Of a stretch of DNA of 64,000 bases, positions 15,672-23,610 are shown in pieces. Location: assembly GCA_964533965.1 (NCBI GenBank), contig CAZHNN010000007.1, forward strand, positions 1 through 64,000, given 5' to 3'. This DNA is from RGIG3178 sp964533965 (GTDB taxonomy: Bacteria > Bacillota > Clostridia > Christensenellales > QAND01). The notes beneath the pieces were generated by a model that ran no database searches, was not told the DNA's origin, and saw nothing but the letters and a program-made list of their open reading frames with translations. Every line of letters begins with the position of its first letter. Position 1 is the first letter of the stretch. Position numbers and translations under genes: made by a program.

Positions 15672-17051
15672 TCATTTTATCAATGGCTTCCGTACTTCAT
15701 ATTCCCAACTAACTTCGTCTGTGTTCTGATAACGTGAATATTTGAACTCATCGTATTTTGGTGGTACTACACCATTCATGTGGTCAATGATGGTTTTACC
15801 AATTGCTTTTCCGAGTGCGATTGGAACTGCGTTTCCAATTTGCTTATATTGGTCTAGCATAGAACCGCAAATAACCCAATTTTTAGGGAATTCCTGAATA
15901 CAAGAATATTCTTCAACGCTTAAAGGCCGATCCTCGGTAGGATGTCCAAGATCAGTTGCCGGCATTGTAGGGTGGGTGACAAGTGTAGGAGAAGGCCTAT
16001 CAAAGGATAATCGACGATAGAAACCAGTCTTTCCCCCACCAAGAGCATATGAATTACCCATAGCCTCTTTTTGAATATCAGGAGGTAAGTCTTTCCAATA
16101 TTGCCCTGCCTTTAACATGCGATAGTACTTCAATCGTTTTTCTGGGAAAGGAATGTAATGATGCTCTGAAACATTCAGACTTGCCAATATTTCTCCTAAT
16201 GTTCTCCATTTCGGAAGCCCATAACGCCCTTTTTCATCATTAGTAGGCGTTAAATATGGCAATTTTTCTTCACCTCGATACGCAAGCATAATAACACGCT
16301 CACGAATCTGTGGAGCACCGAAATTGGCAGCATTATATAATTCAAAAGAGACCTTATAACCAGAATTTCTTAAGCATTTCAGTATGTGTAGTAGTGCACC
16401 ACCTTTTACTGAAGGTAATGTTTTATTAAGACATTCAGATGCAATTAAATCATCATTATAGGGAAATGCAGCAGAGAGTAGCCCACGAACATTCTCAATA
16501 ACGACGTATCGTGGCTTAATTTCATCAATAATACTTAGGTATTTAAGGAATACGTTTCCACGATGATCTTTAAAACCTTGACGTTTTCCAGCTGTACTGA
16601 ATGCTTGACAAGGAGGACCACCAAAAATAACGTCTACTTCCCGTCCCTTTGGAATTCGCGCCATTTTTAGAATCACATCTGAGGAATATTCAGTAATATC
16701 ACCAATCAAAGCCATTTTTGGGCGGTTGCTTTTAATAGTCATACGGCAAGACTTGTCAAATTCACAAGCCAATAATGCTTTTATACCTGCTTGCTCTATA
16801 CCGATATCCAAGCCCATTGCTCCGGAAAAAAAGCTCAATGCAACAATATCAGGAATGTCATCACTTATACGTTCATGGTCACATGGTTCTATTAAAACAT
16901 GGTTCATTTCAATATATTCGGACAAATCTAATTCATCCACAACCCATTGATTACCAACACGACAGGCTTTCAAATGCTCGTTTCTAATTAGTGTTCTCAC
17001 ATATTGCTCTGAGACTTTTAACTTTTGAGCAGCCTCTTTTGCAGATAGCAT
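15672..17051 (-). CDS. DNA (cytosine-5) methyltransferase with N-terminal excisionase-like HTH
   Basis: 459-residue C5-cytosine methyltransferase. Motif I is FFSGAMGLDIG (74-84), motif IV carries the catalytic cysteine in GGPPCQAFSTAG (Cys148), motif VI is ENVRG (186-190), motif VIII QIRERVIMLAYR, and motif X near the end is GNAVPIALGKAIG. The first 50 residues are a separate helix-turn-helix of the excisionase/MerR type (LSAKEAAQKLKVSEQYVRTLIR). This could bind its own promoter and replace a separate controller protein; a palindrome lies in the leader (17081-17092). The ATG follows AAGGAG. The enzyme protects DNA from the PmeII-like nuclease encoded next. Target site unknown. Confidence 0.93.
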   Translation of the reverse strand: MLSAKEAAQKLKVSEQYVRTLIRNEHLKACRVGNQWVVDELDLSEYIEMNHVLIEPCDHERISDDIPDIVALSFFSGAMGLDIGIEQAGIKALLACEFDKSCRMTIKSNRPKMALIGDITEYSSDVILKMARIPKGREVDVIFGGPPCQAFSTAGKRQGFKDHRGNVFLKYLSIIDEIKPRYVVIENVRGLLSAAFPYNDDLIASECLNKTLPSVKGGALLHILKCLRNSGYKVSFELYNAANFGAPQIRERVIMLAYRGEEKLPYLTPTNDEKGRYGLPKWRTLGEILASLNVSEHHYIPFPEKRLKYYRMLKAGQYWKDLPPDIQKEAMGNSYALGGGKTGFYRRLSFDRPSPTLVTHPTMPATDLGHPTEDRPLSVEEYSCIQEFPKNWVICGSMLDQYKQIGNAVPIALGKAIGKTIIDHMNGVVPPKYDEFKYSRYQNTDEVSWEYEVRKPLIK

Positions 17052-17080
17052 AACAAATGACTCCTTGGTCTCTGAGAAGA

Positions 17081-17092
17081 TTCGCCTGCGAA
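17081..17092 (-). promoter_or_regulatory. Candidate operator in the methyltransferase leader
   Basis: TTCGC/GCGAA inverted repeat with a 2-nt centre, between the predicted transcript start (about 17101) and the ribosome binding site. It is placed where a bound HTH domain would block transcription or translation. Confidence 0.4.
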
Positions 17093-17107
17093 ACTTTTTA
17101 TAGACCC

Positions 17108-17136
17108 ATTTTATCGTAATTAGTATAGTTTTTCAA
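17108..17136 (-). promoter_or_regulatory. Promoter of the restriction-modification operon
   Basis: Minus strand TTGAAA (17136-17131), 17-nt spacer, TAAAAT (17113-17108). It lies about 10 nt inside the right edge of the island. Confidence 0.6.
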
Positions 17137-17145
17137 GGAAGTTTA

Positions 17146-17200
17146 TGGGTTTCGATCCTAACATCAGATCTACAGAAGAGCTTTCATCAAAGAGCTATTA
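17146..17200 (+). repeat. Decayed duplicate of the tRNA-Thr 3' end and terminator (att-like)
   Basis: GGGTTTCGATCCTAACATC then AGATCTACA aligns with the T-arm, acceptor strand and CCA region of the tRNA (GGGTTCGAGTCCCGACATC, AGCTCCACA). The match continues into a degenerate form of the terminator stem (GAGCTTTCATCAAAGAGCT). Same orientation as the tRNA, 4.47 kb away. Read as the far attachment site of the island, now mutated; no integrase remains in between. Confidence 0.7.
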
Positions 17201-17792
17201 TTATTAATTAATTTGTTTACCGTCCTGAAGATATACCAAAATTCTATTTCTACATTTCTCTGTATTCATCTGCTTCTAGGGGAATCGAATCTTTGTACTT
17301 TTTCGTTCTTAAATCATTCTAAATAGCCTGATCAACCACCCCAACTTATGCTATGATATTCCTATATTTATCATCTATATCCTCCTATCATTTCTCCCAC
17401 ACGGGAACGTATATGAATTAAGTGGATGCACTCAATGGGCATGTATAGCAAGACACTGTGCCGACATTGACCGGGCACAAACGCGCATCATCTGTAATCA
17501 AACCATGAATCTTCCCGAATGCCAAGCCAAACGGTCAGGCAGTCTTGGCATGCAACGGTTCCTGGGTATTCACACATCTTTGAAGTAAAACCGTTTCGGT
17601 TCTTATAAAAAAGAAAGGAGCAGGTTCAATACATCCATCACTTTGAAAGCAACAAAATGAGGGGACGAAAGCCACCCAATGCGGTGGTAAACGACGGCAT
17701 CCATGTACGTCAATTAATAAGTATTCTTATGCACTGATTCCGCTTATTTACCAATTTATTATATCTTAGAATCCTTTTATAATCTTTATCTT
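17201..17792 (+). pseudogene. Relic of a nagA-like gene: leader plus start of the coding region
   Basis: From 17338 to about 17672 this region matches the leader of the intact deacetylase gene (20761-21096) with scattered changes and conserved hairpins. It then jumps to CCCAATGCGGTGGTAAACGACGGC-like sequence (17675-17698), which corresponds to codons 14-22 of the deacetylase. Similarity then stops. The intact leader and start were thus duplicated and the copy decayed or was deleted. The first 130 bp (17201-17337) show nothing I can interpret. Confidence 0.65.
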
Positions 17793-18965
17793 CTATTGCC
17801 CTACCTTGTATATATTTCCGATCCTTATCATCCGGTCTGCAGCGTATTCAAAAAACTCCATATATGCCTTACAGAAATGGTTTTTCCCCAAAAAGCTCCC
17901 GACGTACGGCTCGCGGTATCTGCGGCAGCCTCCCCGGCAGAGGGCGGCCCAACGGCAGGTTCGGCAATCCGGGTGGATATGGGTGGATTGCTCGATAAAT
18001 TGAAGATTTCGCCTGTTTTCCCTCATCTGCTCAAAAGAATGCTCCCGTATATCGCCGATCTCATAGCCGTCCAGCACATAAAAATCACAAGGATATACCT
18101 TGCCGTCGGCCTCGACCACATGCTGAATGCCGCACACGCCTGCCATGCCACAGCTTTCTGGAGGAATACCCATCAGCATCCCGATCCAGTTTTCAAATGT
18201 ACGGTTGTACACTCGGCGCCCGTTCACCGTGTCCTGATACCAGAGATCGAACAGCTTTTTCAGAAACCCCGCATACAGTGACGGGGTCAGTGAATACTCT
18301 TGCCTGCCCCAGGGGACACCGATGGGCTCAAGGCAAGGGATATACTGCTGGTAGTTGAACCCATGCTTTTTATAAAACGCATAGATGCTTCCGATATTTT
18401 TAGCTGTCTGTGCGGTGACAACGCACAGCACATTGAAATCAACACCGTATTGCCTGAACATCTGCGCCGCCGCCATCGCGTGATCAAACGAGCCGGAACT
18501 GGTAGTATCCCGCCTGTACTTGTCATGGATGTTCTTCGGACCATCCAGAGACAGGCCAATAAGGTAGCGATGTTTAGCAAACAATTTTGCCCACTCATCG
18601 TCGATCGCGTACCCGTTGGTCTGCAGCGAGAAGCTCGTCTTTATGCTGTAAATGTTGATCCGGTCAATCCGTTCGTGCAGCCTGTGAAAATACTTTAGTC
18701 CCGCAAGCGTCGGTTCCCCGCCCTGAAAGACAAACGACACATTCTTTGCGCCCGAAAAGAGAGCCTTTTGAAGCATCGCTTCCAGCGTATCATCATCCAT
18801 GATGCCACGGATAGCGCTTTTCCGGTTCTCCATCTCATCGGCATAGAAACAATACCTGCAGCGCATGTTGCAGGCGCCGGATGCGGGTTTGATCATCAGT
18901 TCCAGGTCGGACAAGGCGTCACCCCTATGCTGTGGTACGTCAGAATAAGGCCGGACCGCCTTCAT
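17793..18965 (-). CDS. Anaerobic sulfatase-maturating radical SAM/SPASM enzyme (anSME)
   Basis: 390-residue radical-SAM enzyme that converts the active-site cysteine (or serine) of a sulfatase to formylglycine. The radical-SAM cluster motif CNMRCRYC is at 32-39 and FQGGEPTLAG follows at about 80-90. The C-terminal SPASM region has the cysteines for two auxiliary clusters (SCGMAGVCG, YPCDFYVL, CRTCRWAALCRGGCRR). It lies 24 nt downstream of the sulfatase gene, which carries a cysteine-type site, so the pair is enzyme plus activator. The ribosome binding site is weak and translation may be coupled to the sulfatase gene. Confidence 0.93.
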   Translation of the reverse strand: MKAVRPYSDVPQHRGDALSDLELMIKPASGACNMRCRYCFYADEMENRKSAIRGIMDDDTLEAMLQKALFSGAKNVSFVFQGGEPTLAGLKYFHRLHERIDRINIYSIKTSFSLQTNGYAIDDEWAKLFAKHRYLIGLSLDGPKNIHDKYRRDTTSSGSFDHAMAAAQMFRQYGVDFNVLCVVTAQTAKNIGSIYAFYKKHGFNYQQYIPCLEPIGVPWGRQEYSLTPSLYAGFLKKLFDLWYQDTVNGRRVYNRTFENWIGMLMGIPPESCGMAGVCGIQHVVEADGKVYPCDFYVLDGYEIGDIREHSFEQMRENRRNLQFIEQSTHIHPDCRTCRWAALCRGGCRRYREPYVGSFLGKNHFCKAYMEFFEYAADRMIRIGNIYKVGQ

Positions 18966-18989
18966 CAGCAGACGGACCGGCCTTTAAAG

Positions 18990-20501
18990 CTACAGATTCA
19001 TGCGCTCAAACTGTTCTTCTGGCGCGTCGTGTTCCTTCATTGCCCGCCGCAGCAGTGCGTCCATACGCGAAACAAGCGCCGGATCCTCGTCTATCAAATT
19101 ACGCGTTTGCGCATAATCGGTTTCGATGTCGTACAGATAGCTTTGCAGTTCCCACTCGTGCAGGCAGTAATAGCGCAGCGCGGAAGCTTTGTTTTTCGTC
19201 GCGTCTACCGGGATACGATAGACCGGATAGTTGGTCCAGCAAAGGTATTGCCCCGCGGTAATGGCGGAAAAGTCCGATATCCTATCGGCATCGAAATAGC
19301 AGCGCATGTCCGTCATCATGGAAGTATACAAATTCAGCGGACGGTTGCTGGCCACCGGCGCTTTCAAATAGGTATGGTGCCCATCCGTGATGTTGACCTG
19401 TTTACCGAAGATGCCATAGAGCGCATAATCGCGTATCGAATCCGCTTGCCCTTCGATCAGCGGCATCCATGATTTTCCGTGGATCGGATTGCGCAGCACC
19501 TTTTGATCGATTCCGTACAGCTCCAAAAGAGTGGGCAGCAGGTCGATATTTTGTGTGAGCGCTCCTATTCGTTTGCCCGCATGTGCGTCGTTTGGCAAAT
19601 GCATAATCAGCGGTATGTGATAGATCTCGTTGTAGGCGGGCATGTAATTTTTGACCATATGCCCGTGTTCGCCAAGCAATAATCCGTGATCGGTGGTAAA
19701 GAGGAACGCTGTATCCTTCCACATGTCGTGCGCATCCATCACATCGAAGATTTTGCCTACCCAATGGTCGATCATCAAGGTCAGCGCCAAATACCGCTTT
19801 TCAATGTGGCGCAGTGCCTCTTCCGTCACACCCGATTCCAAAAGCGGCTTATACTCCGGCCAAATGTACAGGTTATCTTCATAGTCGTCACCCACCATAT
19901 CCAGATACTTCTGCGGTACGTCGAACGGCTCGTGCGGATCGAACACCTCCACCCATAGCAGGAAGTTGTCACAGGCATGGTGCTCCTCCAGCCAGTTTAC
20001 GGCGCTTTGTATCGTCACGGCGCTCGAATACTTGGCCTCGTCATCGATGAACTGTTTGCGGTTGCACCAGTACTGCGGCGACACGCGGCCGTAGTGGTCC
20101 GGGATGGAGCCTGCATCGATCGTTGATATCCACGGATCTCCTTCCTGTCCGCGATAGAGTTCCCAGCTGTCGAACATCTGGCAATAGTTCTCCGAGCCGA
20201 TCTCGAAATAGTGATAGTGGTCGGTGATCATATGCGTCTTGACGCCGCAGCTGCGAAGCGCCTGCGGGAGAGTATAGTCAAAGGCTTCGATAGGACCCCA
20301 ATTGCGGTCGAAAAAATTCAGCCGTCCGGTCAAAATGTCCCGCCGCGCGGGCATGCAAGGGGCCGAGCCCACCCAGTGCCCGTCAAACACCACAGAGCGC
20401 CCTATCAGCCGGTCCAGGTTGGGCAGATGCAGGCCGCTTTCGCAATAGATGTCCAGCAAACGCCTGCTGAACGAATCCGAAAGGAAAAATATACTTCTCA
20501 T
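18990..20501 (-). CDS. Cytoplasmic Cys-type sulfatase
   Basis: 503-residue type I sulfatase that would release sulfate from a sulfated sugar. The activation motif CMPAR (49-53, CxPxR) followed by LTGR is the cysteine type requiring maturation. Metal-ligand regions include the N-terminal SDSFSRR, the TTDHGLLLGEHG block (about 268-279) and TDGHHTYLK. There is no signal peptide, so the substrate must enter the cell first. AGGAGG is 7 nt before the ATG at 20501 and only 1 nt before the ATG at 20507, so the former is chosen. The gene is co-directional with its maturase and divergent from the deacetylases. A sulfated GlcNAc or GalNAc derivative is the plausible substrate class (inference). Confidence 0.92.
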   Translation of the reverse strand: MRSIFFLSDSFSRRLLDIYCESGLHLPNLDRLIGRSVVFDGHWVGSAPCMPARRDILTGRLNFFDRNWGPIEAFDYTLPQALRSCGVKTHMITDHYHYFEIGSENYCQMFDSWELYRGQEGDPWISTIDAGSIPDHYGRVSPQYWCNRKQFIDDEAKYSSAVTIQSAVNWLEEHHACDNFLLWVEVFDPHEPFDVPQKYLDMVGDDYEDNLYIWPEYKPLLESGVTEEALRHIEKRYLALTLMIDHWVGKIFDVMDAHDMWKDTAFLFTTDHGLLLGEHGHMVKNYMPAYNEIYHIPLIMHLPNDAHAGKRIGALTQNIDLLPTLLELYGIDQKVLRNPIHGKSWMPLIEGQADSIRDYALYGIFGKQVNITDGHHTYLKAPVASNRPLNLYTSMMTDMRCYFDADRISDFSAITAGQYLCWTNYPVYRIPVDATKNKASALRYYCLHEWELQSYLYDIETDYAQTRNLIDEDPALVSRMDALLRRAMKEHDAPEEQFERMNL

Positions 20502-21125
20502 TGGCATTCCTCCTCCGTACGGTCGTGAACGGCTGATAACGATAAATTCCCGTCCTCACAAAGCATCCATTTGAAATCAGAATAGCACAAATCAAGGACT
20601 TGAACAAACAGGTAACCGTCTCCCCGAAACCTCAGGTGCGTGGCTCGCGTGCCAAGTTCATGGGTGTAAATTGGCTTACGGGCAGAAAATTTTAGTGGTG
20701 CAAAAAACCGTTTAAACGGTTATCCGATATCAAAAATTCCCTCGAAATCCTAACCTTTTACCCCAACTTATGCTATGATATTCCTATATTTATCATCTAT
20801 ATCCTTATATCATTTCTCCCATACGGGAACGTATATATGAATTGAGTGAATACACTCAATGGGTATGTATAGTAGGACTCCGTGCCGGCACTGATCGGGC
20901 ACAAACGCGCATCATCTGTTCTCAAACCATTGATCTTCCCGATTGCCGGGCCAAACGGTCAGGCAATCTTGGCACGCAATGAATACGTCGGCACTCTACA
21001 TTATCAATTAAACTGTTTCGGTTCTTATAAAAAAGAAAGGAGCAGGTTCAATACATCAGTCACTTTAAAAGCAACCAAAGAGGGGGACGAAAGCCAAATT
21101 GTCTTATCTTTGAAAGGAGCCAATC
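20502..21125 (+). promoter_or_regulatory. Long divergent leader/promoter region of the nagA pair
   Basis: 624 bp between the sulfatase and the first deacetylase. It contains a perfect 16-bp palindrome at 20706-20721 and a hairpin ATTGAGTG/CACTCAAT near 20841-20860. A second stem, GCCGGG/CTTGGC, lies near 20945-20975, with G-U pairs where the relic copy has GCCAAG/CTTGGC. A ribosome-binding-like AAAGGAGCAGGT at about 21035 is followed by sequence resembling a decayed nagA start. The true site GAAAGGAG precedes the ATG at 21126. The conserved hairpins in both copies suggest a transcribed regulatory leader; no known riboswitch class is recognised. Confidence 0.5.
20706..20721. promoter_or_regulatory. 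Perfect 16-bp palindrome, candidate operator
   Basis: AACCGTTTAAACGGTT, an exact palindrome between the divergent sulfatase and deacetylase genes. It is well placed for a dimeric sugar-responsive repressor acting on both units. No regulator gene is adjacent. Confidence 0.55.
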
Positions 21126-22310
21126 ATGGGAAAAATCACTGTTTTGAAGTCCAAGAGACTGGTAACGCCCAATGCGGTGGTGAACGACGGCCTTGTCGTC
21201 ATTGAAGACGGGCGTATCAGCGCCGTCGGAACGCAGAGCACGATCCCGGTGCCCGAAGGAGCCGAGGTCCTCGATTATGGCGACGGGATCATCGCGCCCG
21301 GCATGGTAGACATCCATTGCCACGGCACCGTCGAAGGCGGCGCGGGTGTTAGCCCGGAAAAGGCGCTGTATATGGCAAACTACATCCTCCGTGGCGGCAC
21401 GACCTCCTTCTTGCCCACGATCAACACGGCGGAAGCTACGGCCAACGTTGCCACAGCGCGCCGGATCCAGAAGGAAAAGGGCTGCGAGGGCGCAGAGATG
21501 GTGGGCATGAACCTCGAGGGGCCGTTTGTCGAGCCTAAGAAGGTGCCCGGCGTCAACACGGGAGACGACAACAAGCCGCTGCCGGATCTTAATTTGCTGC
21601 AACAGATCCTGGACGCGGGCGAAGGCGGCATCCGCATCATGGGCGTTGGGATCCTGCTACCCGACGTCGAAAAGGTGGTCCGCAAGCTGCGCGAAGAGGG
21701 CATCGTCGTTTCCATCACGCACACGAAGGCCAACTGGCAGCAGTTCAGTGAAGCCGTTCAAATGGGTTTCAACCACGGCACGCACCTGTATAACGTCATG
21801 ACGGGGCTGCACCACAGGCGGCCCGGCGTCGTCGGCGGCCTTTTGACGCACGACGGTGTAACCTCTGAGATTATCTGCGACGGGCTGCACGTGCACCCGT
21901 GGGCGATCGACGTCGCCATCCGCTGCAAAGGGCCGGATCATCTGGCGATCATCACCGACCTGGGGTTGGCAGGCGCGAAGGACGGCATTTACCGCAGCGG
22001 GTTCGGCAGCGGCATTCCTGTTGAAGTCAAGGACGGGATCGCGCGGATCCTGGGCTCCAACGAAAACCAGGACAACACGATGGCGGGCAGCACGATGATG
22101 CAGAACGTCGGCGTACGGACGGTAACGCGGCTCGGGTATCCGCTGCATGTCGCGTTCCGCATGGCCTCGCTTACCCCTGCGCAAATCATCGGCGTGGACC
22201 GCTACAAGGGCAGCCTTGAAATCACAAAGGATGCCGATATCATCGTCATTGACGACGACATCAACGTAAAGGCGGCGTATGTAAAGGGCAATCTGTTGTA
22301 TCAGGCATAA
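21126..22310 (+). CDS. nagA: N-acetylglucosamine-6-phosphate deacetylase family protein (first copy)
   Basis: 394-residue amidohydrolase that in this family removes the acetyl group from GlcNAc-6-P or GalNAc-6-P, giving the amino-sugar phosphate. Features seen are HCH (64-66), LEGPF with Glu131, ITHTKAN with His199, the HGTHLYN...LHHRRPG block (217-234), CDGLHVHP (251-258) and Asp278 in ITDLG. Length and motif order fit NagA/AgaA. GAAAGGAG precedes the ATG. A second homologue follows after 54 bp in the same direction. Whether the substrate is the GlcNAc or GalNAc form is not decidable. The adjacent sulfatase suggests the sugar may be desulfated first. Confidence 0.85.
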   Translation: MGKITVLKSKRLVTPNAVVNDGLVVIEDGRISAVGTQSTIPVPEGAEVLDYGDGIIAPGMVDIHCHGTVEGGAGVSPEKALYMANYILRGGTTSFLPTINTAEATANVATARRIQKEKGCEGAEMVGMNLEGPFVEPKKVPGVNTGDDNKPLPDLNLLQQILDAGEGGIRIMGVGILLPDVEKVVRKLREEGIVVSITHTKANWQQFSEAVQMGFNHGTHLYNVMTGLHHRRPGVVGGLLTHDGVTSEIICDGLHVHPWAIDVAIRCKGPDHLAIITDLGLAGAKDGIYRSGFGSGIPVEVKDGIARILGSNENQDNTMAGSTMMQNVGVRTVTRLGYPLHVAFRMASLTPAQIIGVDRYKGSLEITKDADIIVIDDDINVKAAYVKGNLLYQA

Positions 22311-22364
22311 GGCTGCCATATATCTATCCCGGCGCTTTGTCGCTATTAAGGAAAGGAGCAGGTC

Positions 22365-23552
22365 ATGGGAAAAACGATTGCTTTGAAGGCGAAACGGATG
22401 GTAACGCCCAACGCGGTGGTATCCGACGGCGTTATCGTGATCAAGGATGGGAAAATCGAAAACGTCGGAACGCAGAGCACGATCACCGTGCCTTCCGATG
22501 CCGAAGTGTTTGATTATGGCAACGACATCCTCGCGCCCGGGCTGATGGATATCCACTGCCATGGGTGCTATACGGGCCAGGCAGGACAGAGCGCGGAAAA
22601 AGCCCTTCAAATGGCGGAGTACATCGTCCGGGGCGGTACGACATCCTTTCTCCCTACCGTTATGAAGGCTGAAGACACGCAAAACGTGGCAGAAGCCCGC
22701 CGGATCCAGAAGGAACAAGGACTCAAAGGAGCGGAAATGGTCGGCATTCACCTTGAAGGGCCGTTTTTGGAGCCCAAAAAGGTGGAAGGCGTAAATACCG
22801 GCGATGACGACGCACCCGCGCCCAGCCTGGAGCTTTTAGAAGAGATACTAAAAGCCGGAGAAGGCGGTGTCCGCATCATGGGTCTGGGCATCCTGTTGCC
22901 CAATGCCGAGAAGGTGGTGCGCCGCCTGCGCGAGGAGGGCATCGTCGTTTCGATCGCCCACACCAAGGCCAACTGGCAGCAGTTTGAACAGGCAGCACAG
23001 ATGGGCTACCACCACGGCACGCACACGTATAACGTGATGACAGGCCTGCACCACAGGCGGCCGGGGGTCGTCGGCGGCCTATTGACCCACGACGGGTTTA
23101 CGTGCGAATTGATCAGCGACGGCATGCACGTGCATCCCTGGGCGATGGACGTCGCGATCCGCTGCAAAGGGCCGGATAGGATAGCGATCATCACCGACCT
23201 TTCGATGGCAGGCGTTCCGGACGGGGAATATGAAAGCGGTGTGTTTGGCTTCGGCATCGCCATTGTGGTGAAGGACGGCCTCGCGCGCATCAAGGGATCG
23301 AACGAGAACCAGGATAACACGATGGCTGGCAGCACTTTGTTGCAAAACGTCGGCGTGCGCAACGTGCACAAACTCGGCTATTCCCTGCCCGATGCGTTCC
23401 GTATGGGTTCGCTTACCCCCGCGCGCATCGTTGGCCTTGACAAGGTAAAAGGAAGCCTCGAGATCACCAAGGACGCGGACGTCATCGTCATCGACGACGA
23501 TATCAACGTAAAGGCTGCCTATGTGAAGGGCAACCTCATGTATCAGGCGTAA
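22365..23552 (+). CDS. N-acetylglucosamine-6-phosphate deacetylase family protein (second copy)
   Basis: 395-residue paralogue of the preceding deacetylase, about two-thirds identical by eye, with the same metal and substrate motifs (HCHG at 64-67, HLEGPF, AHTKAN, HTYNVMTGLHHRRPG, ITDLSMAG). Differences cluster in the 265-300 region (EYESGVFGFGIAIVV against IYRSGFGSGIPVEV). This may alter substrate preference, for example GlcNAc against GalNAc or sulfated forms (inference). AAAGGAG lies ahead of the ATG; the 54-bp gap contains no terminator, so the two are probably co-transcribed. A terminator follows. Confidence 0.85.
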   Translation: MGKTIALKAKRMVTPNAVVSDGVIVIKDGKIENVGTQSTITVPSDAEVFDYGNDILAPGLMDIHCHGCYTGQAGQSAEKALQMAEYIVRGGTTSFLPTVMKAEDTQNVAEARRIQKEQGLKGAEMVGIHLEGPFLEPKKVEGVNTGDDDAPAPSLELLEEILKAGEGGVRIMGLGILLPNAEKVVRRLREEGIVVSIAHTKANWQQFEQAAQMGYHHGTHTYNVMTGLHHRRPGVVGGLLTHDGFTCELISDGMHVHPWAMDVAIRCKGPDRIAIITDLSMAGVPDGEYESGVFGFGIAIVVKDGLARIKGSNENQDNTMAGSTLLQNVGVRNVHKLGYSLPDAFRMGSLTPARIVGLDKVKGSLEITKDADVIVIDDDINVKAAYVKGNLMYQA

Positions 23553-23569
23553 AGCATTACAGCCAATAA

Positions 23570-23604
23570 AAAAGCTCCGCAATTCTTGTTGCGGGGCTTT
23601 TTTT
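23570..23604. terminator. Terminator between deacetylase and MATE genes
   Basis: AGCTCCGCAA/TTGCGGGGCT stem with a short loop and T runs on both strands, serving both convergent genes. Confidence 0.85.
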
Positions 23605-23610
23605 CCGTGT

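Noticed and set aside
17146..17200. Possible second tRNA gene
   Set aside because: Only the T-arm and acceptor 3' half are present and they are mutated; no anticodon or D-arm upstream.
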